Source: Exiguobacterium sp. 9-2 (lineage in GTDB: Bacteria; Bacillota; Bacilli; Exiguobacteriales; Exiguobacteriaceae). Taken from it: a stretch of DNA of 64,000 bases. The DNA lies in NCBI RefSeq assembly GCF_036287235.1, contig NZ_CP142850.1, forward strand, positions 1,099,127 through 1,163,126. Direction: 5' to 3'. Positions 45,491 to 55,773 of the stretch are shown here, one piece after another (position 1 is the first letter of the stretch; each line of letters begins with the position of its first letter). A program made the translations under genes and the position numbers. The notes under the pieces were generated by a model. It did not search any database. It was not told where the DNA came from and worked only from the letters and a program-made list of their open reading frames with translations.

Positions 45491-46579
45491 ATGAAAAAAA
45501 TAGTGACAGCTTTGGCAGGCATTGGTCTCGCGACTGCCTGGTTCATCAACCGATACCCGGTGTTCGGAAATCGACCAAGCCGTGCGGAACGACTGAGTTT
45601 TGAACGATCAGATCGTTTTGTTGACGGGAAATTCAAAAATGAGATGGACTTCCAGTTGAAAATGGAATGGGACTCGATGAAAAGCATCTTAAAGGACTAC
45701 GGACGAAACATTCCAAATCTGCGTCCTGTCAAAGCGCTGCCGACGCTTCCATATCAGCGACGGCAAGACGATAGTGAGGCACCACGTGTGACATGGTTCG
45801 GACATTCGGCGTTTTTACTTGAACTCGATGGACAAACGATTTTTTTTGATCCGATGCTCGGTCGCGCACCGTCGCCATTCCCGAAACTGGGAGGGGGACG
45901 GTTTCAAACGACACAGAAAGTTGATCTTGAACGCCTTCCGTTGATTGATGTCGTCGTCTATTCACACGACCATTATGATCATCTGGACTATCCATCCGTC
46001 CTTGCCTTAAAAAATCGAGTCGGTCGCTTCATCGTGCCGCTCGGTGTCGGGAGTCGTCTCCGTGGATGGGGCGTCTCAGCGGACCGGATCACGGAACTCG
46101 ACTGGCATGAGTCGACGCAAGTTGGTGGTGTTAAACTGACGGCAGCCCCATCTCGTCATTATTCAGGACGAAATGGTTTTGATCAATTTTCGACGCTATG
46201 GGCATCATGGGTCATCGAAGGCTCGCAAAAAGTTTTCTTTAGTGGCGATAGTGGGTATGGTCCGCATTTCAAAGCAATTGGTGAACAATATGGTCCGTTT
46301 GATCTGACGATGATGGAATGTGGGCAGTATGATGTCCGTTGGTCCAACTCGCATATGTTACCGGAACAAACAGTTCAAGCACATCGTGATGTCAAAGGTC
46401 GCGTCTTGATGCCGATTCACTGGTCTGCATTTATCCTCGCGTTTCATGCCTGGTTCGAACCGGTCGAACGGTTGCTCAAGGAAGCAAAACGCGATGAGAT
46501 TCCTGTTCTGACACCAATGATTGGGGAGAGTGTGACACCCGAGAGCACAACACGGAAATGGTGGCGGGAAGTGCGTTGA
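45491..46579 (+). CDS. Metallo-beta-lactamase-fold hydrolase (NAPE-PLD/RomA-like)
   Basis: 362 aa. Begins with a short hydrophobic stretch (residues 1-20, possible anchor). The metal-binding SHDHYDHLDYPS, then RHYSGRN, SGDSGYG and the late HWSAF mark the zinc-dependent family close to N-acyl-phosphatidylethanolamine phospholipase D. The substrate in bacteria is unclear; lipid or lactone are options. Ends before a strong bidirectional terminator. Confidence 0.87.
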   Translation: MKKIVTALAGIGLATAWFINRYPVFGNRPSRAERLSFERSDRFVDGKFKNEMDFQLKMEWDSMKSILKDYGRNIPNLRPVKALPTLPYQRRQDDSEAPRVTWFGHSAFLLELDGQTIFFDPMLGRAPSPFPKLGGGRFQTTQKVDLERLPLIDVVVYSHDHYDHLDYPSVLALKNRVGRFIVPLGVGSRLRGWGVSADRITELDWHESTQVGGVKLTAAPSRHYSGRNGFDQFSTLWASWVIEGSQKVFFSGDSGYGPHFKAIGEQYGPFDLTMMECGQYDVRWSNSHMLPEQTVQAHRDVKGRVLMPIHWSAFILAFHAWFEPVERLLKEAKRDEIPVLTPMIGESVTPESTTRKWWREVR

Positions 46580-46616
46580 ATGATACAGCTTTTTGATTTT
46601 AATTAAATATGATGAT

Positions 46617-46662
46617 AAAAAAAGTAGCCATTTCGATTTGACTCGAAATGGCTACTTTTTTA
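46617..46662. terminator. Bidirectional intrinsic terminator
   Basis: AAGTAGCCATTTCGA / TCGAAATGGCTACTT perfect 15-bp stem with a 6-nt loop, A-run left and T-run right. Confidence 0.93.
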
Positions 46663-46749
46663 GATGAATAAACGGACGAGATGTTCATCATCGACTCCTA
46701 CAGGAAAAGTAAGCGAGGGTGATGACATCGTCCGGACCTACAATACCAT

Positions 46750-47988
46750 TTAGCTCGCCAATCGATCCGCTTGTTTTGCACGACGTGAACGAACCTTTTC
46801 GACAATTTCGAAACCGAGCACAAGCATCGTTCCGACGAGCAATCCATTACTGAGAAACGGACGAAGCGTCAAAGGCAGGACTTCAGCGATGACGGTTGAT
46901 TGTAACAAGATACTGATGCCGATGACGGCACTGATCGCAAACGCATGGCGGCGACGGCTATTCTCCATGTTACTTTCAGCAGACTGCCAAGCAATCAGGA
47001 ACATGTGTGGCAATGTCGCAAGCAACGCTGCACTCGCGACGCTCCGCGGCAATGTTGCGATGATCCCGATCAAGCTTGGGAAGAAACCAATCAGTGCGAT
47101 GACGAGTGAGGCAATCAAGAACGGACGACGTTTCCGGCTATCTGTTTGTGCGATGAATCCACTCGTGATGGGTAATGGCACAGGAACGAGCGTCGAGAAC
47201 GTAGCAGCGAGTAAATGAATGACACCTTCGATCGACAAGCCTTGGTGCAGACGTCCTTGTTTTTGAAGCGTTGCTTCGACGGCGCTTAAGGCAGCGATCA
47301 AATTGACGACGAGCAAGATCGCGAACGGAATCGCGACAAGGAATGCACTGCCGTCAAACTGTGGCCATCCGAACGGTAACGCTTGCGGTGGTGCAAACAA
47401 ACTAGACGACGTAGGAAGTGACGGACGGCTGACGAGCCAACCGACGAGAATTCCGATCATCAAGGCGAACGGACGTAAGCGACTCGGTCCGAATTGGCTG
47501 AGTCCGAGCACAAGTAAGAACGTGATGATACCAGCGAGACGTGTTGCTTCGACGGCGAGGACGGCACCAAGCATGACGCCTGTTAATTGAATACATAATA
47601 AAAGCAAAAACGTTCCGCTGACGAGCGGTGTGAAGACGGGTAATAAGTATTTCGTCCATCCTGTCAAACCGAGAATGATAAGGACGATACCGGCAATTAC
47701 AACGGCTGCCATCGCAATCGTAAAGGCTGTTTTTGAATCGACCGGTAGTGCGGCGATGACGACGAAGATACTGACCCATGATCCGGCAGGTCCCGATACG
47801 ATTGGAAGCCGGTGGCCGAAAGCGCCGTGTAGGAAACAGGCAATCCCGCCTACAAAGAACGACCGTTGGACAAGGGCAGCTGTTTCGACTGAGGAGAGGT
47901 CGAACAGACTAGCGACGACGATCGGTAAGGCAATCGTGTTCGCAAGTAAGAAGACGATCCACTGGAAAGTAGAAGTCGTTTGTTTCAT
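46750..47988 (-). CDS. NCS2-family nucleobase permease
   Basis: 412 aa, twelve or more helices. VSGPAGSWVSIFV and VPLPITSGFIAQTDSRKR resemble the uracil-xanthine permease group (YwdJ-like), but the substrate cannot be fixed. Divergent from a LysR regulator, 107 bp apart, which probably controls it. Confidence 0.85.
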   Translation of the reverse strand: MKQTTSTFQWIVFLLANTIALPIVVASLFDLSSVETAALVQRSFFVGGIACFLHGAFGHRLPIVSGPAGSWVSIFVVIAALPVDSKTAFTIAMAAVVIAGIVLIILGLTGWTKYLLPVFTPLVSGTFLLLLCIQLTGVMLGAVLAVEATRLAGIITFLLVLGLSQFGPSRLRPFALMIGILVGWLVSRPSLPTSSSLFAPPQALPFGWPQFDGSAFLVAIPFAILLVVNLIAALSAVEATLQKQGRLHQGLSIEGVIHLLAATFSTLVPVPLPITSGFIAQTDSRKRRPFLIASLVIALIGFFPSLIGIIATLPRSVASAALLATLPHMFLIAWQSAESNMENSRRRHAFAISAVIGISILLQSTVIAEVLPLTLRPFLSNGLLVGTMLVLGFEIVEKVRSRRAKQADRLAS

Positions 47989-48095
47989 GAAAAAGCTCCT
48001 TTCTTAAACTGAAGATATTCCTGCATCATAGCATATGATTGATGTTATGATTCATATATCTTTATACATGAAAACATATGAAAGAGATGATGAGT

Positions 48096-48917
48096 ATGGA
48101 TTTACGTCAGTACCGCTATTTTTGTGCGGTCGTCGAGGAACAATCTGTCACACGAGCAGCGGAGCGCTTAAGAATGGCACAACCTGCCTTGACGCAACAA
48201 ATCCGACGAATGGAAGAAGAGTTAAGCGTTCGTCTAATCGAGCGGGCAGGGCGCGGAATCCGGATCACACCAAGCGGCAACCGCTTATATGAAAGGGCGG
48301 TTTCCTTGCTACAGTTTGAGCAGGAGACACGAATGGAATTAAGCGACATTGAAGCCGGACGAACAGGAATTTTGCGGATTGGTGTCAACACGTTATCAGC
48401 CAGTCGGCTTGTTGACTGGATCGAACAGATGAAACGACGACATCCTGGTATTATCTTACAAGTCCACCAAGGAGAATCGAGTGCGCTCATCGAACGGTTA
48501 AAAGAGCGGTCGCTTGATGCAGCGTTGGTCCGTCTGCCGATTGATGCGCAAGGCGTCTCGATTGAATGGATGGAGGAAGAACCGTTTCATCAAGTCTGGC
48601 ACCCTGATCATCCGACAGCGGATCTCATCATTCCAAGTCAGGAAGGACTTGGTGTTTTTCAGACATTAAGTCAACGGCTTGGTGTCGTATCGCAAGAGAC
48701 GTGTTCTGACGTCTTGACGCTAATCGGACTCGTTCGGAAGGGGAAGGCTGTGACCGTATTGCCGGAGAGTACGTTGCGGGAACTGGACACGGCAGGACTG
48801 CATCAGACATACCTGTCAGGTGCCGCGAGTACGACAGCCTTTGTCTGGTTGACGGAGACGGGACCGACGACACTGACGAAACAATTCATTGAAATCATGC
48901 AAGAAACAGCAAAATAA
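48096..48917 (+). CDS. LysR-family transcriptional regulator
   Basis: 273 aa from ATG 48096 (MDLRQYRYFCAVVEEQSVTR), the usual LysR opening; ATGs at 48078, 48087 and 48090 are weaker. The winged helix covers residues 1-60 (AERLRMAQPALTQQIRRME) and the effector domain the rest. Divergent from the NCS2 permease, the standard layout for a LysR and its target; effector unknown. Confidence 0.9.
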   Translation: MDLRQYRYFCAVVEEQSVTRAAERLRMAQPALTQQIRRMEEELSVRLIERAGRGIRITPSGNRLYERAVSLLQFEQETRMELSDIEAGRTGILRIGVNTLSASRLVDWIEQMKRRHPGIILQVHQGESSALIERLKERSLDAALVRLPIDAQGVSIEWMEEEPFHQVWHPDHPTADLIIPSQEGLGVFQTLSQRLGVVSQETCSDVLTLIGLVRKGKAVTVLPESTLRELDTAGLHQTYLSGAASTTAFVWLTETGPTTLTKQFIEIMQETAK

Positions 48918-48944
48918 TTAAATGGATAAGAAAGGAATAATCGA

Positions 48945-50129
48945 ATGAAAACGATTCAAGGCACATATGGGGAAGCAAAGATTTTCACGGACAACGTCGA
49001 CGAACTGACGATTAAGCAAGTAACAGCCATGTTGGAGGAACAATTTGCGACAGATAGTCGCGTTCGGATCATGCCGGATTGTCACGCTGGAAAAGGGTCC
49101 GTCATCGGAACGACGATGCATGTGACGGACGAGGTCGTACCGAATCTCGTCGGTGTCGATATCGGTTGCGGCATGTTATGTACACGACTTGCTGGACAGG
49201 GACCAATCGACTTTGCAGAGCTTGACGCAACGATCCAGCATCTCATTCCAAGTGGCATGTCGGTGCGTCAGCAAGCCCATCCATTGTCAGAACAGGTACC
49301 GTTTGATCAAGTACTTGCACCGTTCAACGAGACACGGGCACGGTTGTCGATCGGGACGCTCGGTGGAGGGAATCATTTCATCGAACTGAACCAGGATGCA
49401 GCAGGACAGCGCTATCTCGTGATTCATTCCGGCAGTCGCAACCTTGGGAAGACGATCGCTGAACATTATCAGGCAGAAGCCGAGACGGCACGCTTCCAAT
49501 TTGATGCGGGTCAAATCATTGAGGAATTAAAGCAGCAGGGGCGCGAATCGGATATTCAGGCGACCTTGCAGCAATTGAAGGAAAAACGATCTACGTTTAA
49601 CAAAGATTTAGCATCTGTTTCCGGAGAAACGATGGAGCGTTACCTCCATGATCTTAAGATAGCCCAACGATACGCAGCATTAAACCGTCAAGCGATGACC
49701 GAAGTCATTTTCGAGGCGATGGGATGGACGGTAGTGGATCAGTTCGATACGATCCACAACTACATTGATCTTGATGCGATGATTTTAAGAAAAGGTGCCA
49801 TCTCTGCGAAAGCCGGCGAGCGGGCAATCATTCCGATGAACATGCGCGATGGCTCCTTGATCGTCGTCGGAAAAGGAAACCCTGATTGGAATTATTCCGC
49901 GCCACACGGAGCAGGACGCATCATGTCACGATCTAAAGCGTTCAAAACAGTTGAACTCGATGCATTCGAAAAGACGATGACCGATGTCTGGTCAAGTTCT
50001 GTCGTCGCGTCGACGCGTGACGAGTCGCCTTTCGTCTATAAACCGATGGACGAAATCATTCGCAATACGAAAGAAACGGTCGATGTCGTCGAGATCATTA
50101 AACCGCTATACAACTTTAAGGCAAAGTGA
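48945..50129 (+). CDS. rtcB: RtcB family RNA ligase/repair protein
   Basis: 394 aa. Joins 2',3'-cyclic phosphate and 5'-hydroxyl RNA ends using GTP and Mn. The metal-binding segments MPDCHAGKGSVIGTTM and VDIGCGMLCTR, GGGNHFIEL, and the guanylylated histidine in SAPHGAGRIMSR are in place. No archease gene is adjacent. It might repair tRNA cut by stress nucleases; here the HEPN-like protein is at a distance, so no link is claimed. AAAGGAA precedes the start. Confidence 0.93.
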   Translation: MKTIQGTYGEAKIFTDNVDELTIKQVTAMLEEQFATDSRVRIMPDCHAGKGSVIGTTMHVTDEVVPNLVGVDIGCGMLCTRLAGQGPIDFAELDATIQHLIPSGMSVRQQAHPLSEQVPFDQVLAPFNETRARLSIGTLGGGNHFIELNQDAAGQRYLVIHSGSRNLGKTIAEHYQAEAETARFQFDAGQIIEELKQQGRESDIQATLQQLKEKRSTFNKDLASVSGETMERYLHDLKIAQRYAALNRQAMTEVIFEAMGWTVVDQFDTIHNYIDLDAMILRKGAISAKAGERAIIPMNMRDGSLIVVGKGNPDWNYSAPHGAGRIMSRSKAFKTVELDAFEKTMTDVWSSSVVASTRDESPFVYKPMDEIIRNTKETVDVVEIIKPLYNFKAK

Positions 50130-50162
50130 TATCAGGGTGTTTTCAAAAGGGGAGGATAGTGT

Positions 50163-50765
50163 ATGCGCTATAAGAGAAACATGGCGATCCTATTTTCGAG
50201 TGTATTTTTAAGTGTAGGATGTACGGATGAGGCGGTCACGACGGAACAGAAAAAAGTAGAAGTCAAAACTACTACTCATACGAATCAGAAGACAAAACAT
50301 CCTATCTTACATCCTGTTCAGTATGAAAAGCTGTTCAAGTACATGGATGAACACCTGAAGATGGATCAATTTCAGTTGCAGGCAAGTACGATAGGTTCAG
50401 ATTTCACGGCTGTAGATCGATCATTGAGTTTTGGGAAGAGACGTTGGTTAACCGTTGACGGAACGATAGACACACCGTCGACACAAGAGACACTTTATTT
50501 TGAAAATCAAAAACAAGATACGCGGTTAGCGATCCATTTTACTTATACAGATCGATACATAGGCAATGACGTGATGCAGTATCAATCAAGTGATGGCTAC
50601 AAAGGGCTTAATCAAAAGCTATCGAATCAGTCTGATCTTATCATCATCAGCTACAAAAATATCCTCATATCCGTGCAACAAAATGCTTTATATAAAGTCG
50701 ATCCTGACACGACGCAGGAGGCAGCAAAACAGGTGATTCACGAATTAAAAAACGCTCCCGTTTAA
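50163..50765 (+). CDS. Hypothetical lipoprotein
   Basis: 200 aa. Signal peptide with lipobox LSVGC at residues about 16-20, so it is a membrane-anchored exported lipoprotein. The rest is soluble, with a Thr/Lys-rich linker after the lipid Cys. No family recognised. It is 33 bp after rtcB but with GGGGAGG of its own, and may be cotranscribed. Confidence 0.75.
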   Translation: MRYKRNMAILFSSVFLSVGCTDEAVTTEQKKVEVKTTTHTNQKTKHPILHPVQYEKLFKYMDEHLKMDQFQLQASTIGSDFTAVDRSLSFGKRRWLTVDGTIDTPSTQETLYFENQKQDTRLAIHFTYTDRYIGNDVMQYQSSDGYKGLNQKLSNQSDLIIISYKNILISVQQNALYKVDPDTTQEAAKQVIHELKNAPV

Positions 50766-50798
50766 AACGAGAACGTAAAGATGACAACTTTGATTTGA

Positions 50799-51293
50799 TT
50801 AGACGGCACCATCCGGCAATGTCTCACCTGTCCGGCGAATCGTCGCTCCGAGTTCAGCGGCAATCGCATTGACGGCTTCTGAATCTTCGTTGACTTCACT
50901 GATCAAGATGACACCGTAATGATTGGGATTGATCTGATTCAGTGTCCGGTTAAACAAATCAAACGAATCTCGTTCGTTTTTCTCATCCCGATTCGCACCA
51001 ATCAAGTAGCCAGCGACGGAACCGACGAGCATCCCGAACGGACCACCGATGACGCCGATTGCCATGCCGATCAATGAACCCTTGAACGATTGATCCTGTT
51101 GCGTGAAGTCGATCGCATCGATGAAAGAGAACCCCTCTGCTTCGTCGCGTTTTGCGAGAACCATCTGCTCCATGTCGATTTCCTTGATCGCTTCGAGGTC
51201 TTTGATCATCGCGAAGCCTGTTTGCGCTTTTTCTAAATCATTGAAAATAATGGTCGTAATGACGTGCGTTGCATCGCTTTTATATTTCGCCAT
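50799..51293 (-). CDS. DUF1269-type membrane stress protein
   Basis: 164 aa from ATG 51293 after GGAGGCG. Ferredoxin-like start (HVITTIIFNDLEKAQTGFAM) then a Gly-rich hydrophobic stretch GMAIGVIGGPFGMLVGSVAGYLIG (glycine zipper) inserted in the middle, the DUF1269 arrangement. Probably membrane-associated, of unknown function; in other organisms it is stress-linked. Confidence 0.8.
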   Translation of the reverse strand: MAKYKSDATHVITTIIFNDLEKAQTGFAMIKDLEAIKEIDMEQMVLAKRDEAEGFSFIDAIDFTQQDQSFKGSLIGMAIGVIGGPFGMLVGSVAGYLIGANRDEKNERDSFDLFNRTLNQINPNHYGVILISEVNEDSEAVNAIAAELGATIRRTGETLPDGAV

Positions 51294-51458
51294 AATAAAC
51301 GCCTCCACAAGAATCGGATATCATACTACACTTTTTAAGTACCCTGAACATTCTAAATGGAAACGCATGACTGGAAATATGGCAAGAACAGGACAACAGA
51401 ATAATTTTCTAATATCGGCAATAAGTAAAACTTATCGAAAGTCTTTTGTTCTTTCAAA

Positions 51459-51487
51459 TTGTAACGGAATCCATATTATACTATGAT
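51459..51487 (+). promoter_or_regulatory. acnA promoter
   Basis: TTGTAA, 17-nt spacer, TATGAT; the rest of the 51294-51550 gap shows no gene. Confidence 0.6.
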
Positions 51488-51550
51488 AGAACTGTACAAG
51501 TAAGCGGTATCAGGGGCTTGATGTCGTGAACACTTAAAGGGGGAATCACC

Positions 51551-54277
51551 ATGAAGCAAACAGATGTGTCGCAAGATGTCTTTGGCGCACGCCGTTCGTT
51601 TGAAGCAAACGGTAAGAATTATCAGTACTACAGTCTTGAAAAATTGGAAGAACTCGGATTGACGGAAGTCAAACGCCTTCCATATTCGATTCGTGTCCTA
51701 CTCGAGTCAGTACTTCGTCAACAAGATGGTCGTTCGATCACACGTGAACACGTCGAGAACTTGGCGAAATGGGGAACAGCTCAAGTTTCGAATGATGTCG
51801 ACGTTCCGTTCAAACCGTCACGCGTCATCCTTCAAGACTTCACAGGTGTTCCAACGGTCGTTGACCTCGCATCACTTCGTAAAGCGATGCAAGATCTCGG
51901 TGGAGACCCATCGGTCATCAACCCAGAAGTACCAGTAGACCTCGTCGTTGACCACTCGGTTCAAGTCGATGCCTACGGTTTTGCTGGTGCACTTGCAGAA
52001 AACATGGATCTCGAATTCGAGCGTAACGAAGAGCGTTACAAATTGCTTCGCTGGGCAACGTCAGCATTTGACAACTACCGTGCCGTACCACCAGCAACAG
52101 GAATCGTTCACCAAGTCAACCTCGAGTACTTGGCATCTGTCGTCCTTGAAAAGGAAACAGCAGACGGTACAGTTGATGTCTATCCGGACACACTCGTCGG
52201 AACAGACTCACACACGACGATGATCAACGGTCTCGGCGTCCTCGGTTGGGGAGTCGGTGGGATTGAAGCGGAAGCGGGCATGCTCGGACAGCCGTCATTC
52301 TTCCCAGTACCTGAAGTCATCGGTGTTCGTATTACAGGTGAGATGCACCCAGGAACGACAGCAACAGACGTTGCCCTTCGTGTAACGGAAATGCTCCGTC
52401 AAGAGAACGTCGTTGGTAAATTCGTCGAGTTCTTCGGTCCATCACTCCACTTAATGTCACTTTCTGACCGGGCAACAATCGCAAACATGGCGCCAGAATA
52501 CGGTGCAACATGTGGATTCTTCCCAGTTGATACAGAGACATTGACGTACCTTCGTTTGACAGGTCGCGATGAAGCATTGATCGAAAAAGTCGAAAACTAT
52601 TCGAAAGCAAACGGTTTGTTCTACACGCCACAAAACGAAGATCCAACGTTCACGAAAACGGTCGAACTCGATCTTTCAACGATTGTTCCTGCGCTTGCTG
52701 GACCAAAACGTCCACAAGACCGGATTGATTTGACGGATGTCCATACATCATTCAAAAAAGCGTTGACGGCTCCACAAGGAAACGCTGGATTTGGTCTTGC
52801 AGAAGAAGAAGCAAACAAAGTCGCAGTCGTTCAGTTCGAAGACGAAGCGGTTGAGATGCGTACTGGTGATGTGGCGATTGCTGCAATCACGAGCTGTACG
52901 AACACATCAAACCCATACGTCATGATTGGTGCGGGACTCGTCGCGAAAAAAGCGATCGAACTCGGTCTTTCAGTTCCGAAATACGTCAAAACATCGCTTG
53001 CGCCAGGATCGAAGGTCGTTACGGATTACCTCGAGAAATCAGGACTCCAAACGTATCTCGACGAACTCGGCTTCAACACAGTCGGTTACGGCTGTACGAC
53101 ATGTATCGGTAACTCGGGTCCACTTGACCGCGCTGTTGAAGATGCGATCCTCGGTTCAGACTTGCTCGTTTCGTCTGTCCTCTCAGGAAACCGTAACTTC
53201 GAAGGTCGTGTCCACCCGCTCGTCAAAGCGAACTACTTGGCTTCACCGCCACTCGTCGTCGCATATGCACTTGCAGGAACAGTCGACGTCGATATCATGA
53301 ACGCGTCACTCGGGACAGGCAAAGACGGACAAGAAGTCTTCTTCGCTGACATCTGGCCTTCACGTGATGAGATCCAAACGATCATCAACACGGTCGTCAC
53401 ACCAGAAAGCTTCCGTGCAGAATACGATTCAGTCTTCACAGGAAACGAACGCTGGAACAACCTTGACGTGCCAACAGGCGATCAGTATGACTTCGACGGT
53501 GAGTCGACATATATTCAAAACCCACCATTCTTCGAGAACTTGGCGAAGGAAGCGGGTCAAGTCGAAGCACTCAACGGACTCCGTGTCTTCGGTAAGTTCG
53601 CTGATTCAGTCACGACGGACCACATCTCACCAGCTGGTTCATTCTCGAAAACGACACCAGCCGGTCAATACCTCGTCAACAAAGGGGTTGCACCAAAAGA
53701 CTTCAACTCATACGGTTCACGTCGTGGTAACCACGAAATCATGATGCGCGGAACGTTCGCGAACATCCGCATCCGTAACCAAGTAGCACCAGGTACAGAA
53801 GGTGGCTTCACGACGTACTGGCCAACAGGCGAAACGATGGCGATGTACGATGCTGCGATGAAGTACAAAGAAGATGGTACAGGTCTCGTCATCCTCGCTG
53901 GTAAAGACTACGGTATGGGTTCTTCACGTGACTGGGCAGCAAAAGGAACGAACTTGCTCGGCGTTAAAGCCGTCATCGCGGAGAGCTTCGAGCGGATTCA
54001 CCGTTCAAACCTCGTCATGATGGGTGTTCTGCCACTTCAATACGTGGCAGGCACAACAGCTGAAACACTTGGTTTAACAGGTGAAGAAGCGATCAGTATC
54101 GCAATCGATGAGTCTGTTCGTCCACGTGACATCGTTAAAGTCACGGCAACAGCGGCAGATGGAAAAGTCACTGAATTCGAAGCGATTGCTCGTTTCGACT
54201 CAGAAGTCGACATCGATTACTATCGTCACGGCGGGATCTTACCAATGGTCCTTCGTGAGCGTCTCCAACAAGCATAA
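51551..54277 (+). CDS. acnA: Aconitate hydratase (AcnA)
   Basis: 908 aa, normal length. Converts citrate to isocitrate in the TCA cycle with a 4Fe-4S cluster; cysteines lie in [10 protein letters not shown] and [12 protein letters not shown]. The apo-form of Firmicute aconitase can bind iron-responsive mRNA. AAAGGGGG before the start. Terminator follows. Confidence 0.97.
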   Translation: MKQTDVSQDVFGARRSFEANGKNYQYYSLEKLEELGLTEVKRLPYSIRVLLESVLRQQDGRSITREHVENLAKWGTAQVSNDVDVPFKPSRVILQDFTGVPTVVDLASLRKAMQDLGGDPSVINPEVPVDLVVDHSVQVDAYGFAGALAENMDLEFERNEERYKLLRWATSAFDNYRAVPPATGIVHQVNLEYLASVVLEKETADGTVDVYPDTLVGTDSHTTMINGLGVLGWGVGGIEAEAGMLGQPSFFPVPEVIGVRITGEMHPGTTATDVALRVTEMLRQENVVGKFVEFFGPSLHLMSLSDRATIANMAPEYGATCGFFPVDTETLTYLRLTGRDEALIEKVENYSKANGLFYTPQNEDPTFTKTVELDLSTIVPALAGPKRPQDRIDLTDVHTSFKKALTAPQGNAGFGLAEEEANKVAVVQFEDEAVEMRTGDVAIAAITSCTNTSNPYVMIGAGLVAKKAIELGLSVPKYVKTSLAPGSKVVTDYLEKSGLQTYLDELGFNTVGYGCTTCIGNSGPLDRAVEDAILGSDLLVSSVLSGNRNFEGRVHPLVKANYLASPPLVVAYALAGTVDVDIMNASLGTGKDGQEVFFADIWPSRDEIQTIINTVVTPESFRAEYDSVFTGNERWNNLDVPTGDQYDFDGESTYIQNPPFFENLAKEAGQVEALNGLRVFGKFADSVTTDHISPAGSFSKTTPAGQYLVNKGVAPKDFNSYGSRRGNHEIMMRGTFANIRIRNQVAPGTEGGFTTYWPTGETMAMYDAAMKYKEDGTGLVILAGKDYGMGSSRDWAAKGTNLLGVKAVIAESFERIHRSNLVMMGVLPLQYVAGTTAETLGLTGEEAISIAIDESVRPRDIVKVTATAADGKVTEFEAIARFDSEVDIDYYRHGGILPMVLRERLQQA

Positions 54278-54288
54278 GTTGTCTAATC

Positions 54289-54317
54289 AAAGGTGGGGGA
54301 AACCCCACCTTTTTTTG
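54289..54317 (+). terminator. Intrinsic terminator after acnA
   Basis: AAAGGTGGGG / CCCCACCTTT stem and seven T. Confidence 0.88.
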
Positions 54318-54334
54318 ACGAGAGGAGGAATTCG

Positions 54335-54799
54335 ATGAATCGATTCAAGAAGTGGTTTCAACCGAAGGAAGACCGACCGTTGCCGATGCGTGACGTGACG
54401 CTTGATGAAGTCAAACAAGCGACGCATGCGTTTGAATCTGAACTACCGAAAGGGACGAATCGGACAGTGCTTCTAGATAATGAGCAGCGGATCGACCTGA
54501 AACAGCTGGAGCCGTATTTGAAAGCACGCTCGACACAAGTGTTTTACATGTCGCGTGAGACATTCACCATCATGGAAGCAAAAGACCGGGAACTTGTCTA
54601 TGAGATGGATCATGTCCAGGTTGCTGTCGATCGCTATTTTGACCGGGTGAAAAAACTTCCTTTGAAACCGTATAGCAAAACGTTTCAAGTCGACTGTGCG
54701 ATGTTGTTTCAGGATGGTTATTTACGTGAAATGCCACATCATAGTTATTACTTGGTTGATGAGTCGATGATCGTCTCGCTGACGCCGAAGGAAGCGTAA
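54335..54799 (+). CDS. Hypothetical protein, DUF3939-like
   Basis: 154 aa after AGAGGAGG. Basic start, then VTLDEVKQATHAFESELPKG and FYMSRETFTIMEAKDRELVYEMDHVQVAVDRYF. From memory this looks like DUF3939 of Bacillaceae (no known function). Soluble, no membrane helix. Next to a terminator. Confidence 0.68.
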   Translation: MNRFKKWFQPKEDRPLPMRDVTLDEVKQATHAFESELPKGTNRTVLLDNEQRIDLKQLEPYLKARSTQVFYMSRETFTIMEAKDRELVYEMDHVQVAVDRYFDRVKKLPLKPYSKTFQVDCAMLFQDGYLREMPHHSYYLVDESMIVSLTPKEA

Positions 54800-54807
54800 A
54801 CGTAATC

Positions 54808-54841
54808 AAGGGTGGGCCGAATTCATTCGGTTCGCCTTTTT
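54808..54841 (+). terminator. Intrinsic terminator
   Basis: AAGG-GGGCCGAA / TTCGG-CGCCTT stem with interior mismatches and five T. Confidence 0.65.
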
Positions 54842-54989
54842 CTGTCGTCCTGAACATTTTCTGATTTGTTCAAAAGTCTGACGAATTTACTCAGAAATCG
54901 TGAAATCTTGGACAAACCCTTTGTATTTCCCCTTTAAAACCGATACGATGATAGGGAATAGAGACTTGAGCTAGGAAGGTGTACATGGC

Positions 54990-55697
54990 ATGACGAAACG
55001 AACGAGCACGTGGATTGCAGTAGCAATCGTGGCAATGGCGATCCTCCTTGCCTACAATTTTTATCTCTTGAACAAGACGCAGACCGCAAGCGATGAAAAA
55101 GCCGCAACGGTCAAACCGTTTTATACGATGACACGCATTCAATATGTCGAGAAGAAACTCGCAACGAAAAAAGATGAGCTCGAAGCCCGGACATATGAAG
55201 TCGTGTTTGACGACAAAGGGCATTTTCGGACAGAAGTCGTAGACGGACCGTCAAAAGGATCGCTTGCGATCTGGAACGGCACAATGTTCCGTGAGTATGA
55301 TGCGACAGGGAAGTTAGTCAATGAGACGAAAGCAGGCAAAAGCGTCAGTGCGCCGCGTCCATTCCTCTCTCGTGGATTCAATGAACAGATTCTCGCCTTC
55401 ATTAAAAAAGGGGACTTTGGACAAGTCGAGGGAGAAGCAGACATTGCAGGGATGGCTGCGGACGTTTACGTGAAAAAAGAACCATCGAGCACGGTTCCTG
55501 AAGAATGGATCAAACAGTATCCATCGATTTTCGATAAAGAAAACAACCAGGAACAAGCGACGTATTATATCGCATCTGACCGTTCGAAAGTCCTCGGTGC
55601 CGAATCACGCAATAATGGTAAATTGTTCTACTCTGTCAAGATGAAGAGTTTTGAGACAATTGATACGTTCGATAAGGAATGGCTAAAAGCAAAATAA
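54990..55697 (+). CDS. Membrane-anchored protein, LolA/MucB-fold-like
   Basis: 235 aa. One N-terminal helix (residues 7-27, IAVAIVAMAILLAYNFYLL) then an extracytoplasmic part with beta strands (ARTYEVVFDDKGHFRTEVV and SLAIWNGTMFREYD) like the LolA/MucB lipoprotein-carrier fold. It is likely an exported anchored protein of the cell envelope; exact role unknown. Confidence 0.68.
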   Translation: MTKRTSTWIAVAIVAMAILLAYNFYLLNKTQTASDEKAATVKPFYTMTRIQYVEKKLATKKDELEARTYEVVFDDKGHFRTEVVDGPSKGSLAIWNGTMFREYDATGKLVNETKAGKSVSAPRPFLSRGFNEQILAFIKKGDFGQVEGEADIAGMAADVYVKKEPSSTVPEEWIKQYPSIFDKENNQEQATYYIASDRSKVLGAESRNNGKLFYSVKMKSFETIDTFDKEWLKAK

Positions 55698-55773
55698 ACA
55701 AGAAACGACCGGCGATGACGCTACGAAACGGTAGCGGACAAAGTCGGTTTTTTCGAGACGCAGGAGGTTCAAC

